From Vacuolonema iberomarrocanum LEGE 07170 (GTDB lineage Bacteria > Cyanobacteriota > Cyanobacteriia > Elainellales > Elainellaceae), in contig JADEXA010000016.1 in assembly GCA_015207365.1 (NCBI GenBank), positions 1-64,000 on the forward strand: a stretch of 64,000 nucleotides of DNA. Reading direction: 5' to 3'. Shown here piece by piece: positions 15,167-22,602 of this stretch. Both the position numbers and the translations under genes were made by a program. The notes below the pieces were generated by a model. It ran no database searches. It saw only the letters and a list, made by a program, of their open reading frames with translations, and was not told the origin of the DNA. The first letter of the stretch is position 1, and every line of letters starts with the position of its first letter.

Positions 15167-15829
15167 TTAGTCATCAAAATCGGCGCTTGTAATAGTGCTG
15201 GCATTGACGCCAATCACGAGCGCTACCCTACTGCCAAATGCGCGGATGAGGGTATTGCGGCCTTGTTGCGAGATGGATAAATCATCGAAATCCAAACTAC
15301 CCCGGAGTTCGAACTCATCGGTACCATTTCGAAAATCGCGAATGACATCATTTCCGCGTCGTTGCAGGATGAAGTCATCCTCGCCACCGCCACCAATTAA
15401 GATGTCGCGACCGGGTCCACCCAGCAGATCATCCTCGCCGCCGCCGCCGCGGAGAACGTCGTTGCCCGAAGCACCAAACAGATCATCCTCATCGGAACCG
15501 CCAACGAGAACGTCGTTACCCGAACCACCAAACAGGTCATCCTCATCGGAACCACCGACAAGCGTGTCGTTGCCAGCACCTCCATAAATGTCATCTTCGC
15601 CGCCCTGACCGAAGAGGCGATCGTTGCCACCGCGCCCTCGGATCACGTTATCGCCGCTGTCTCCACGAATGAGGTTGTTGCGATTGTTGCCAACATAATT
15701 TCTGCCATCGTCATCGTCATCATCATCGTCGTCATCATCATCATCGTCGAAGGAAGAAACAAAGAAACTTGACTGAGATGCCAGCAACAATTCATCAGAG
15801 GCATCGGTGTAGGAAAGTGGTGATTTCAT
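15167..15829 (-). CDS. RTX calcium-binding protein with poly-Asp tract (RTX1)
   Basis: Start at ATG 15829 (MKSPLSYTDASDELLL), chosen because the two paralogs begin MKDTLS..SDDL.L; the open frame to 15877 is less likely. About 220 residues: a 27-residue N-terminal segment ending SSFFVSSF, 14 consecutive Asp residues, then about 7 RTX nonapeptides (GGxGxDxLxGG type, several as GGSDEDDLFGG), then a conserved C-terminal domain ([14 protein letters not shown] ... [20 protein letters not shown]). RTX repeats bind calcium in parallel beta rolls outside the cell, and the C-terminus probably carries a type I secretion signal; no transporter is in the window. The Asp tract replaces the GD tract of its paralogs. 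Confidence 0.82.
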   Translation of the reverse strand: MKSPLSYTDASDELLLASQSSFFVSSFDDDDDDDDDDDDDDGRNYVGNNRNNLIRGDSGDNVIRGRGGNDRLFGQGGEDDIYGGAGNDTLVGGSDEDDLFGGSGNDVLVGGSDEDDLFGASGNDVLRGGGGEDDLLGGPGRDILIGGGGEDDFILQRRGNDVIRDFRNGTDEFELRGSLDFDDLSISQQGRNTLIRAFGSRVALVIGVNASTITSADFDD

Positions 15830-16422
15830 GATTCTAAAGTCATCAAAATAAACGTCGCAAGAAGTAATCACGGTCAAAAAATGACCGTTGTCTGAAGAAG
15901 AAAAAGTGCTGTTGAATTACAGCGCTAGAGGATGATTTGAAGCCAACTTGAGAGATTCAAGCTAACCAAACATTGTCTGAAAATGTTTGATTTCTATGAA
16001 CAGAGAGCATGGCTTCTGCTCTTCAAAATGTATGCATATTCAGCTCAATCGTTGAAGTTAGAAAGAGACAGTATTTAGTAGGAATATGCAACATTTGGGT
16101 GTAACTGAACTTGATTTTCATGATAGTGGATTTGCTTTTAATTATTTGATTTATGAGAATTTTCTAATTGACCTCTTAATTTTTGCTAGAACTGAACTTA
16201 CGCTTCATTAGCGTAGATGAACGAAGTGTGGAGTACTACGTTCGTTCATCTACACAATGAGAAAAACTTAATTTTCTTAGATTAGGAACTTCTTAGAAAA
16301 AATTGCGTCTACCCGCATCATTAAGTCTCACCTTCAGTCAATCGTCTTAATGGTTTGTAGGATGTGCTAGCGATCGCATCATGCTTCAAATTCCTTAAAA
16401 AAGATGCATGAGGCTACTTCTA

Positions 16423-16526
16423 ATATCAAATCCGGTTAAATAGCCGTAAAACCCAACTATCGTTTGTGCCCGCTGCACTGCAGCGGGCACAAACGATAGT
16501 TGGGTTCTTCAACCGGATTTGATATA
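16423..16526. repeat. palindromic element family D, copy D3
   Basis: 104 bp; outer arms ATATCAAATCCGGTT / AACCGGATTTGATAT (perfect 15 bp), inner stem AACTATCGTTTGTGCCCGCT / AGCGGGCACAAACGATAGTT. Reverse orientation of D1. Confidence 0.9.
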
Positions 16527-16596
16527 AAGGTCTTGCCGCTAGATTTCTTGCTTGGCAGCAGAACCACAGTATTCTTAAGAGGTTTATTACTTAGAC

Positions 16597-16708
16597 CTAA
16601 GTACAGGACAAAAGAGTAAGCCCCTGTTAAAACCCTTGATTTTGTGTAGCGCGGGCACCGCCCGCGCTACACAAAATCAAGGGTTTTCTGGGTTCTATCC
16701 TGTACTTA
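16597..16708. mobile_element. palindromic element family F, copy F1 (112 bp) with flanking direct repeat
   Basis: Ends TAAGTACAGGA / TCCTGTACTTA; inner stem AAAACCCTTGATTTTGTGTAGCGCGGGC and its complement. Flanked by direct repeats TTACTTAGAC at 16587-16596 and 16709-16718. No coding capacity. Same length (112 bp) as F2. Fits a non-autonomous MITE-like element. Confidence 0.8.
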
Positions 16709-16778
16709 TTACTTAGACATTAGAACTAACGTAAATTCTTAAGAAAAGTAACAATAAACTTCAAGCTTGAAAATCTAC

Positions 16779-16885
16779 TAAGTTGGCAGGTGCAATTAAA
16801 CCTAAAACCCTAAAAACCTGTGCCGCCCGCAGCGCGGGCGGCACAGGTTTTTAGGGTCTGGTTTTTCATCGTGCCGAGCTACTTA
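16779..16885. repeat. palindromic element family E, copy E1 (107 bp)
   Basis: Ends TAAGTTGGCAGGTGCA and TCGTGCCGAGCTACTTA; inner stem CCCTAAAAACCTGTGCCGCC / GGCGGCACAGGTTTTTAGGG around CGCAGCGC. Three copies in the window, all exactly 107 bp. No target duplication recognised. Confidence 0.88.
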
Positions 16886-16991
16886 TACGCTTTTCAAGCT
16901 TTGTATAGAAGAAGCTTGACTCAAGCTTAGAAAGCTATGTCTAAACTTACAGACAATAGCTCAACCGACGAGTCATTTTAATGAAGCAATC

Positions 16992-17085
16992 TCAATTCCA
17001 TGAAGATCAAAACTCGATCGTTTTTGAACCTTTCGTGCTGCAAGGGTTTCAAAAAACAATCGGTGGCGGATTCTTGGCCAATTGG
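16992..17085. repeat. palindromic element family A, copy A3
   Basis: Left arm TCAATTCCATGAAGATCAAAACTCGATCG, stem TTTTTTGAACCTTTCG / CAAGGGTTTCAAAAAA (imperfect), right arm GGATTCTTGGCCAATTGG. Confidence 0.7.
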
Positions 17086-17100
17086 TGTAGCCTCACAAAC

Positions 17101-17196
17101 TATAGCGCTATGCGCGTTAGTTAAGTACGGTTGTGTGTGGGCGCGCCGCGCCCCACACAACCGTTGCTGTGCTTATAGCGGTTGCACACCGTTATA
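17101..17196. repeat. palindromic element family C, copy C1
   Basis: TATAGCGCTATGCGCGTTAG at the left, ACAGCGGT-type right end GCACACCGTTATA, inner stem ACGGTTGTGTG.GGCGCG / CGCGCCCCACACAACCGT. Reverse orientation relative to C2, C3 and C5. Confidence 0.85.
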
Positions 17197-17278
17197 AGAA
17201 TAGGGTAGGTGCGATCGCCTGTTCCCATAACGGGCGGCATCGACAGACAGCTTTTCGTTCATTGCAGTTCAAGAGACG

Positions 17279-17312
17279 AAAAAAGGGGATAGCCGCCCAG
17301 GTCGCTATCCCC
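17279..17312 (-). terminator. rho-independent terminator of RTX2
   Basis: Stem GGGGATAGC / GCTATCCCC (17285-17293 with 17304-17312), 10-base loop, followed on the minus strand by six T. It is 129 bp downstream of the RTX2 stop. Confidence 0.8.
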
Positions 17313-17440
17313 AATTCAGTTCGTATGAGTCGCTATCCGTAGCCACGAGAGATTTTGGAAGCCAAAACCTCTGACATGGTTGTGGGATAGGTTCCTAGTT
17401 GGATGGTGCCAATCACTATGCGATTGGCCGGGCGATCGCC

Positions 17441-18310
17441 CTAGGAGATATCGAAGTCGGCCTGGGTGATCGTGTTGGCATTCACGCCACGCAGGAGGGC
17501 GACCCGTTCGCCAAAGGCACGAATGAGGGTGTTGTTTCCTTGCTGCGTAATGCTCAGGTCACCAAATTCCAGGCGACCAGAGAGTTCCAGGTCATCAATA
17601 CCATCCTGGAAGCCACGAATAACATCACTTCCACCTGCTTGCAGGATGAAATCATCTTCGCCCGGGCCACCAATCAGCACGTCGCGTCCGGCTCCGCCGA
17701 CGAGGTCGTCATCGCCGCCGCCACCCAGGACACGATCGTTGCCGCTGCCGCCATTGAGGTCATCATCTCCCGCGCCACCCACTAGCCTATCGTTGCCAGC
17801 GTTACCAACGAGATCGTCTCCACCGCCGAGACCGACCAGGCGATCGTTGCCGCTGCCGCCGAACAAATCGTCATCGCCTGCGCCCCCGTTCAGAAAATCG
17901 TTTCCAGCATTTCCAAAGATGTCATCTTCGCCAGCCAAACCAAACAATCGATCATCCCCACCTCGACCAACGATGTGATTGTCACCGCTGTCACCACTGA
18001 TGCGATTGTTGGTGTCGTCACCGATGAAGTCGCTATCACCGTCACCATCGCCGTCGCCATCGCCATCACCATCGCCGTCGCCGTCGCCATCACCATCACC
18101 GTCGCCGTCACCATCACCATCACCATCGCCGTCGCCATCACCATCGCCGTCGCCGTCGCCATCGCCGTCGCCGTCACCATCGCCATCGCCGTCGCCGTCA
18201 CCGTCGCCATCGCCGTCGCCGTCACCGTCGCCAGGCGCAACAAATAGTGGCGCGGAATCATCTAAAAACAGGTCATCAGATAAATTTTGGGTCGAAAGCG
18301 TATCTTTCAT
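17441..18310 (-). CDS. RTX calcium-binding protein with long (Gly-Asp)n tract (RTX2)
   Basis: Start at ATG 18310 ([16 protein letters not shown]), AAGG 10 bases upstream; a TTG three codons earlier is possible. 289 residues: a 26-residue N-terminal segment ending LFVAPG, then about 32 GD dipeptides, then around ten RTX nonapeptides ([19 protein letters not shown] and variants), then the family C-terminus ([20 protein letters not shown] ... [20 protein letters not shown]). No classical signal peptide, as expected for type I secretion. Its C-terminal ~90 residues are nearly identical to those of RTX3, which indicates recent duplication or gene conversion. Confidence 0.85.
   Translation of the reverse strand: MKDTLSTQNLSDDLFLDDSAPLFVAPGDGDGDGDGDGDGDGDGDGDGDGDGDGDGDGDGDGDGDGDGDGDGDGDGDGDGDGDGDGDGDGDGDSDFIGDDTNNRISGDSGDNHIVGRGGDDRLFGLAGEDDIFGNAGNDFLNGGAGDDDLFGGSGNDRLVGLGGGDDLVGNAGNDRLVGGAGDDDLNGGSGNDRVLGGGGDDDLVGGAGRDVLIGGPGEDDFILQAGGSDVIRGFQDGIDDLELSGRLEFGDLSITQQGNNTLIRAFGERVALLRGVNANTITQADFDIS
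18042..18236. repeat. 6-bp tandem repeat encoding the GD tract of RTX2
   Basis: About 190 bp of CCATCR/CCGTCR hexamers (plus strand). Synonymous changes between GGC/GGT and GAC/GAT are mixed irregularly, so the protein repeat is kept while the DNA drifts. Similar arrays are at 14440-14575 and 19795-19910. Confidence 0.85.
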
Positions 18311-18543
18311 TGGATTCAAACCTTGTAGATATTAAAGGATTGCTAAGTTGCTTATCACGCTCCCTCCGCAGAGCATAGGCTCCTCGGATGCTGAAGCTAT
18401 AGGTAGGAAAATAAGTGCTTGCTATATCTAGGACAGCTCACAGCAAGAGGGACACAGGCGATCGCCCTGCATCATAGGGGTGAGCTGGTAGATGGGGATG
18501 ATAAGCGATTCAAGTTTCTGTTCGTCTCGCATCAAAGATTAGA

Positions 18544-18567
18544 CCACGAAAATGACAAAAAAATGAC
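18544..18567 (-). promoter_or_regulatory. possible operator upstream of RTX2 (copy 2)
   Basis: Minus strand: GTCATTTTTTT-GTCATTTTCGTG, two direct repeats with an 11-bp period, 234 bp before RTX2. The aligned region upstream of RTX3 keeps the same pattern. The 11-bp spacing is typical of OmpR/PhoB-family sites; the regulator is unknown. Confidence 0.4.
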
Positions 18568-18913
18568 GTATCAAATGGAACCAGTGATCTTTTTGTTTCT
18601 CTTTTATCACTCTGGTCGGGAAAATTTGAATACCCTATCGACGCGTTCCGTTTGGCCTGTCAATGGGTCGTTTCAACAACGAGGATTTGGTATCCCAGAT
18701 TTTCTTTTATGAAATGGACAGACGAACGTTATGGAGCTGGAGCTACTTAGGCGTAACAAGCGATGCTCTTGTCATTCCTACATGCGGGAGTCCAGCAAGG
18801 CAGGCACTGGTCATCCATGGATTTCTACAGAAAGAGAAATGAGAAAATCCTTTCGTCAGATCTTGATGGTTACGATTACACAGAAACAGCAAAAAAGGGT
18901 GTTTGAAACAATA

Positions 18914-19125
18914 CAGGATTTACGCATTTTGTTGATATTTTGACTGCATTACGGCCACCCCATCAACAAAATCACTCAGGATGACACCAGTACAGGACAA
19001 AAATCGAACCCTCGGCTAAAACCCTTGATTTTGTATAGCGCGGGCACTGCCCGCGCTATACAAAATCAGAGGTTTCTGGGTTTTGTCCTGTCCTCAGTGG
19101 GATGACACAAGTTCTGTGTAAGTCC
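18914..19125. repeat. palindromic element family B, copy B4, split by an F element
   Basis: Left part 18914-18987 (CAGGATTTACGCATTTTGTTGAT ... CACTCAGGATGACAC) and right part 19109-19125 (AAGTTCTGTGTAAGTCC) together rebuild a family B element. The inner stem has decayed. The gap is filled by F2 plus one copy of GGATGACAC. Confidence 0.82.
18988..19099. mobile_element. palindromic element family F, copy F2 (112 bp), nested in B4 with 9-bp target duplication
   Basis: Ends CAGTACAGGAC / GTCCTGTCCTCAGTG, inner stem TTTTGTATAGCGCGGGC / GCCCGCGCTATACAAAA. Direct repeats GGATGACAC at 18979-18987 and 19100-19108 flank it. Removing the element and one repeat restores a continuous family B right arm. 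This is direct evidence of insertion. Confidence 0.9.
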
Positions 19126-19133
19126 CGCAATAG

Positions 19134-19173
19134 AAAAATGGACGAACCCCTCCTTTGGGTCTCGTCCATTTTT
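19134..19173 (-). terminator. terminator of RTX3 (possibly bidirectional)
   Basis: AAAAATGGACGA / TCGTCCATTTTT (19134-19145 with 19162-19173) with an extra ACCC/GGGT pairing in the loop; T run on both strands. 140 bp beyond the RTX3 stop. Confidence 0.7.
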
Positions 19174-19312
19174 CGTTTTGTTGTTTGCGATCGCAATGTT
19201 AGCCTGACAGCCGTGACGTTAGTTCCAGACGATGTCTTGATTTTCGGCAAGGATAACCCTGCTATATATCCATCGACCTCGTCATAAGACACGGGGGACA
19301 GCCGCGATCGCA

Positions 19313-19981
19313 CTAGGAGTCGAAGTCCGCTTGGGTGATCGTGTTGGCATTCACGCCACGCAGGAGGGCAACCCGCTCGCCAAAGGCACGAATGAGGGTA
19401 TTGTTCCCTTGCTGCGTAATGCGTAGATCACCAAATTCCAGACGACCAGAGAGTTCTAGGTCATCAACGCCATTACGGAAGTCACGGATCACATCATTTC
19501 CGCGCTGTTGCAGGATGAAATCGTCTTCGCCTCCATTGCCAATCAGGAGGTCGCGTCCGGCTCCGCCGACGAGGTCGTCTTCGCCGCCACCACCACGAAG
19601 GCGATCGCGGCCACCCCCGCCAAACAGGTCATCATCACCTGCACCGCCAACCAGCAGATCATTACCACCATTGCCAAAAAGATCGTCCTCGCCTCCCTGA
19701 CCAAAGAGACGGTCGTTGCCACCGCGACCACGAATGGTGTTGTCTCGGCCATTGCCCCGCAGCACATTGTTGCGGTTGTTGCCAATCAATCCGCTGTCAC
19801 CATCGCCATCGCCGTCACCGTCCCCATCGCCATCGCCGTCCCCATCACCATCGCCGTCACCATCGCCGTCACCATCACCGTCGCCGTCACCATCGCCATC
19901 ACCAGGCGCAACAAATAGCGGCGATGAAAAATCTAGGAGCAGATCGTCAGAAGCATTTTGTGCCGACAAAGTATCTTTCAT
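19313..19981 (-). CDS. RTX calcium-binding protein with (Gly-Asp)n tract (RTX3)
   Basis: 222 residues, ATG 19981 ([16 protein letters not shown]). Same plan as RTX2: N-terminal segment ending LFVAPG, about 19 GD dipeptides, [16 protein letters not shown], roughly six RTX nonapeptides, then C-terminal [20 protein letters not shown] and [20 protein letters not shown]. Its GNNRNN...[17 protein letters not shown] block is closer to RTX1, while the C-terminus is closer to RTX2, so the three genes look like a mosaic duplicate set. Probably secreted and calcium-binding; substrate of modification or structural role unknown. Confidence 0.85.
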   Translation of the reverse strand: MKDTLSAQNASDDLLLDFSSPLFVAPGDGDGDGDGDGDGDGDGDGDGDGDGDGDGDGDGDGDSGLIGNNRNNVLRGNGRDNTIRGRGGNDRLFGQGGEDDLFGNGGNDLLVGGAGDDDLFGGGGRDRLRGGGGEDDLVGGAGRDLLIGNGGEDDFILQQRGNDVIRDFRNGVDDLELSGRLEFGDLRITQQGNNTLIRAFGERVALLRGVNANTITQADFDS

Positions 19982-20202
19982 AGGTTCAAATTTTGTTGAG
20001 GGTTAAGAGGGTGTCAATTTGCCCATAAAAAACCTCTAGCAAGGACAAGAACTCCCAATGCTAAGGGTCTACGGGCAGGAATTTAATGATTGCTATACCT
20101 GGGATGGGCGCAAGCTACCGCGCTGCAAAAGTCTATATGCTGAGCATCAAGAATAGATGGGAAGCACTTCTAAGGTGCTTGCCAAGCTTGCACCACAGGT
20201 TA

Positions 20203-20228
20203 GATAACGAAAGTGACAGAAAGATGAC
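20203..20228 (-). promoter_or_regulatory. possible operator upstream of RTX3 (copy 3)
   Basis: Minus strand: GTCATCTTTCT-GTCACTTTCGT-TATC, three half-sites with an 11-bp period, 222 bp before RTX3. Distance and sequence match the RTX2 upstream copy. Confidence 0.4.
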
Positions 20229-20257
20229 GTTTTTGATGGGTGTAGCATTCACGCTTT

Positions 20258-22135
20258 CTAAGGTTGCCGCTCCATGCGATAGGGCTGTCGCTGAAACGGA
20301 TAGGTCGGAAGCGGGAGCGGACGATGACGATGACGCGAATAGTATGGCTTCCAGTCGGAGAGCTGCCCTGCTACGTAAGCTTGGGCGATCGCCTGCCAAG
20401 CTTCCATCGTTGCATCTCGCAGGGTTAGGGATAGAGGCGGTACATCATTCGGGGCGCGTCCCTGGAAAATCTGATCCGTCGCCTGCTGCTGCAGGACGGC
20501 AAGGATCTGTTCTCTGGCCTCGGCCAGGGAACGGGCGAGGATGGCAAGGCGTTGGGGAAAGTGCGATCGCCCCACTGCTGCTGTAAAACAGACATCGCCC
20601 CAATGCCAGTCAGGGTGCCGCCGGAATGCGTCAGCATAGCGTTCGGCCAGTTGTCGCAGTGCGGTTTCATTGCGAGCAGAAAGGGGCAGCACAAACCACC
20701 CAGATGGCGGTGGGGACAGATGCGGGGATTCGGCTTCAGCTAGCACCACATGGGCATTCGTTCCATTAAATCCGAAGGCGCTGACCCCGGCGATGCGCCG
20801 CTCTGCTGTCGTCCAGGAAATCGGCTGAGTCGGTACCTTAAACGGTAAGTCTGCCCAGGCAATGTGAGGATTGGGTGTGGTGAAGTGCAGATTGGCAGGA
20901 ATTTCCTGATGATTCAATGCCAGCACAGTCTTGATCACCCCTGCAATGCCCGATGCGGCTTCAAGGTGCCCAATGTTGGATTTGACTGAACCGAGGGTAA
21001 GGGGATGAGTAGCGGTGCGATCGCCCCCAAAGACCTCTCCAAGTGCATTCACCTCGATTGGATCTCCCAAAGCAGTGCCTGTACCGTGGGCTTCCAGATA
21101 GCTCACCTGGTTGGGTTGAAGGCGACTGTTTTTAAGCGCCTGCCGGATCAACGCTTGCTGAGCCGGGCCATTGGGCACCGTTAAGCCGCTGGTGCGTCCG
21201 TCATGATTGGTGGCAGAACCAAGGATCACGGCCCAGATGCGATCGCCTGCCTGCACGGCATCCCGTAGTCGCTTCAGCACCACCAAGCCGCAACCTTCAG
21301 CGCGCACAAAGCCATTTGCGGCGGCATCAAAACTCCGGCATCGTCCATCTGGCGACAGCATCCGCGCCCGAGCAAAGTTCAGGGTTGGCTCGGGCGACAG
21401 CATCCGATTCACCCCACCCGCCAGAGCTAGGTCACACTCATCATTGCGCAAACTTTGGCAGGCTAGATGCAGGGCTACAAGGGAAGAGGAGCAGGCTGTA
21501 TCGACCGCCATGCTTGGGCCCGTTAATCCTAATAAATAAGAGAGACGCCCGGCGGCGACGCTGTGGGTATTTCCCGTGGTCAGATAAGCATCGATTTGGG
21601 CAGCTTCCTGGCGCAGGAGTTCTTGCCAATAGTCGATACTGCAAATGCCAACAAAAACGCCGGTAGCCGTGCTATTTAGAGAGTCGGGAGCGATCGCCCC
21701 ATGCTCTAACGCCTCCCAACCTACCTCTAGCAGTAGCCGTTGCTGCGGGTCGAGGGTCATCGCCTCGCGGGGCGCCATGCGGAAGAAAGGGGCATCAAAG
21801 TCCCACAAATGCGGCACAAAGCCCCCCCGCCGCAAGCTGTTGAGGGTCGCTGCGTCCAAGTTGGGGTCGGCGCTGGCCAGAGTATCGGGCTGCCAGCGAT
21901 CGCCCGGCACCGGAGTAATGGCGTCTTTTCCGTGCTGCAACAAGTCCCAGAAGCGATCGGGCGTATCCACATCGCCGGGGAATCGACAACCCATCCCGAT
22001 AATGGCGATCGGTTCGGTTTTCGCTTGTTCCATCGCATCCAGCTTGGCGTGCAGTTCTTTGAGGGCAAGCAAGGCGCGTTTGGTAGGCGAAAGCTCGGCG
22101 GTGGAAGGCGACAGAGATTCCGTCGGGTCTGACAT
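20258..22135 (-). CDS. KS-only polyketide synthase protein with deleted acyltransferase core
   Basis: Start chosen at ATG 22135 (MSDPTESLSPSTAEL); the frame is open from GTG 22174. 625 residues. After a docking-like helix (ALLALKELHAKLDAMEQ) comes a complete ketosynthase: Cys215 in DTACSSSLVALH, His350 in EAHGTGT, His390 in NIGHLEAASG. Then the KS-AT linker (LSARNETALRQLAERYADAFRRHP, VGRSHFPQRLAILA) passes directly into the post-AT motif (VAGQLSDWKPYYSRHRHRPLPLPTYPFQRQPY), with no GHSxG acyltransferase between. No other PKS gene is in the window. The catalytic residues are intact, so it may work with a trans AT and ACP, or be a relic. Confidence 0.88.
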   Translation of the reverse strand: MSDPTESLSPSTAELSPTKRALLALKELHAKLDAMEQAKTEPIAIIGMGCRFPGDVDTPDRFWDLLQHGKDAITPVPGDRWQPDTLASADPNLDAATLNSLRRGGFVPHLWDFDAPFFRMAPREAMTLDPQQRLLLEVGWEALEHGAIAPDSLNSTATGVFVGICSIDYWQELLRQEAAQIDAYLTTGNTHSVAAGRLSYLLGLTGPSMAVDTACSSSLVALHLACQSLRNDECDLALAGGVNRMLSPEPTLNFARARMLSPDGRCRSFDAAANGFVRAEGCGLVVLKRLRDAVQAGDRIWAVILGSATNHDGRTSGLTVPNGPAQQALIRQALKNSRLQPNQVSYLEAHGTGTALGDPIEVNALGEVFGGDRTATHPLTLGSVKSNIGHLEAASGIAGVIKTVLALNHQEIPANLHFTTPNPHIAWADLPFKVPTQPISWTTAERRIAGVSAFGFNGTNAHVVLAEAESPHLSPPPSGWFVLPLSARNETALRQLAERYADAFRRHPDWHWGDVCFTAAVGRSHFPQRLAILARSLAEAREQILAVLQQQATDQIFQGRAPNDVPPLSLTLRDATMEAWQAIAQAYVAGQLSDWKPYYSRHRHRPLPLPTYPFQRQPYRMERQP

Positions 22136-22295
22136 AGCGATGCGTCCGTTAATCCTAAACAGGGGTTCGTTCACAGCACAATGCAGCCCAGTATGCCAGA
22201 TGGAACGAATGTTTGCGCAGGTGCTCCCGCTAGAGCTTTGCCCAGCGGATGGAATTGAAATTGGCCAGACTCACCCCAGCCCTCTCCATCCCTTT

Positions 22296-22478
22296 AGGAC
22301 TTATAGCGGTGTGCAACCGCATTGAGCACAGCAACGGTTGTGTGGGGCGCGCCGCGCCCCACACAACCGTACTTAACTAACGCGCATAGCGCTATATATA
22401 TTGTGTTGATGGTGTGGGTGCATCGCGCCCACACCATCAACGAATTTGGTCAGGATTAGGCGAGGTTTGCGTCAGTCC
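22296..22478. repeat. palindromic element family B, copy B8, split by a C element
   Basis: AGGACTTA at 22296-22303 overlaps the start of C2; the rest resumes at 22397 (TATATTGTGTTGATGGTGTGGG ... CCCACACCATCAACGAATTTGG) and ends GCGTCAGTCC at 22478. Without C2 the spacing between the two parts equals that of intact B copies. Confidence 0.78.
22302..22396. mobile_element. palindromic element family C, copy C2 (95 bp), nested in B8
   Basis: TATAGCGGTGTGCAACCGCA ... AACGCGCATAGCGCTATA; inner stem CGGTTGTGTGGGGCGCG / CGCGCCCCACACAACCG. The same 95-bp element is at 23696 and 61901. Confidence 0.85.
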
Positions 22479-22602
22479 CGCCCTTGAAACTTTTTTTAAA
22501 GTGTGTCTTAAGCTTTATTACCGAAGAGTTTGTCAAAAATACTCACCCGACTCTGACATTCATGCGGCAGAATAGGGGAGATCAATCTATCTCACTAGAG
22601 CT

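Noticed and set aside
16423..17196. CRISPR array or multiple small RNAs
   Set aside because: Elements are different families, not a repeat-spacer series; no promoter evidence for RNAs.
10374..19981. Classical GrrA/GrrM radical-SAM RiPP cluster
   Set aside because: GD protein layout is similar, but no radical SAM (CxxxCxxC) gene is present; only a hydroxylase.
20258..22174. Full polyketide or glycolipid synthesis cluster
   Set aside because: Only one KS protein; no ACP, KR or AT gene within the window.
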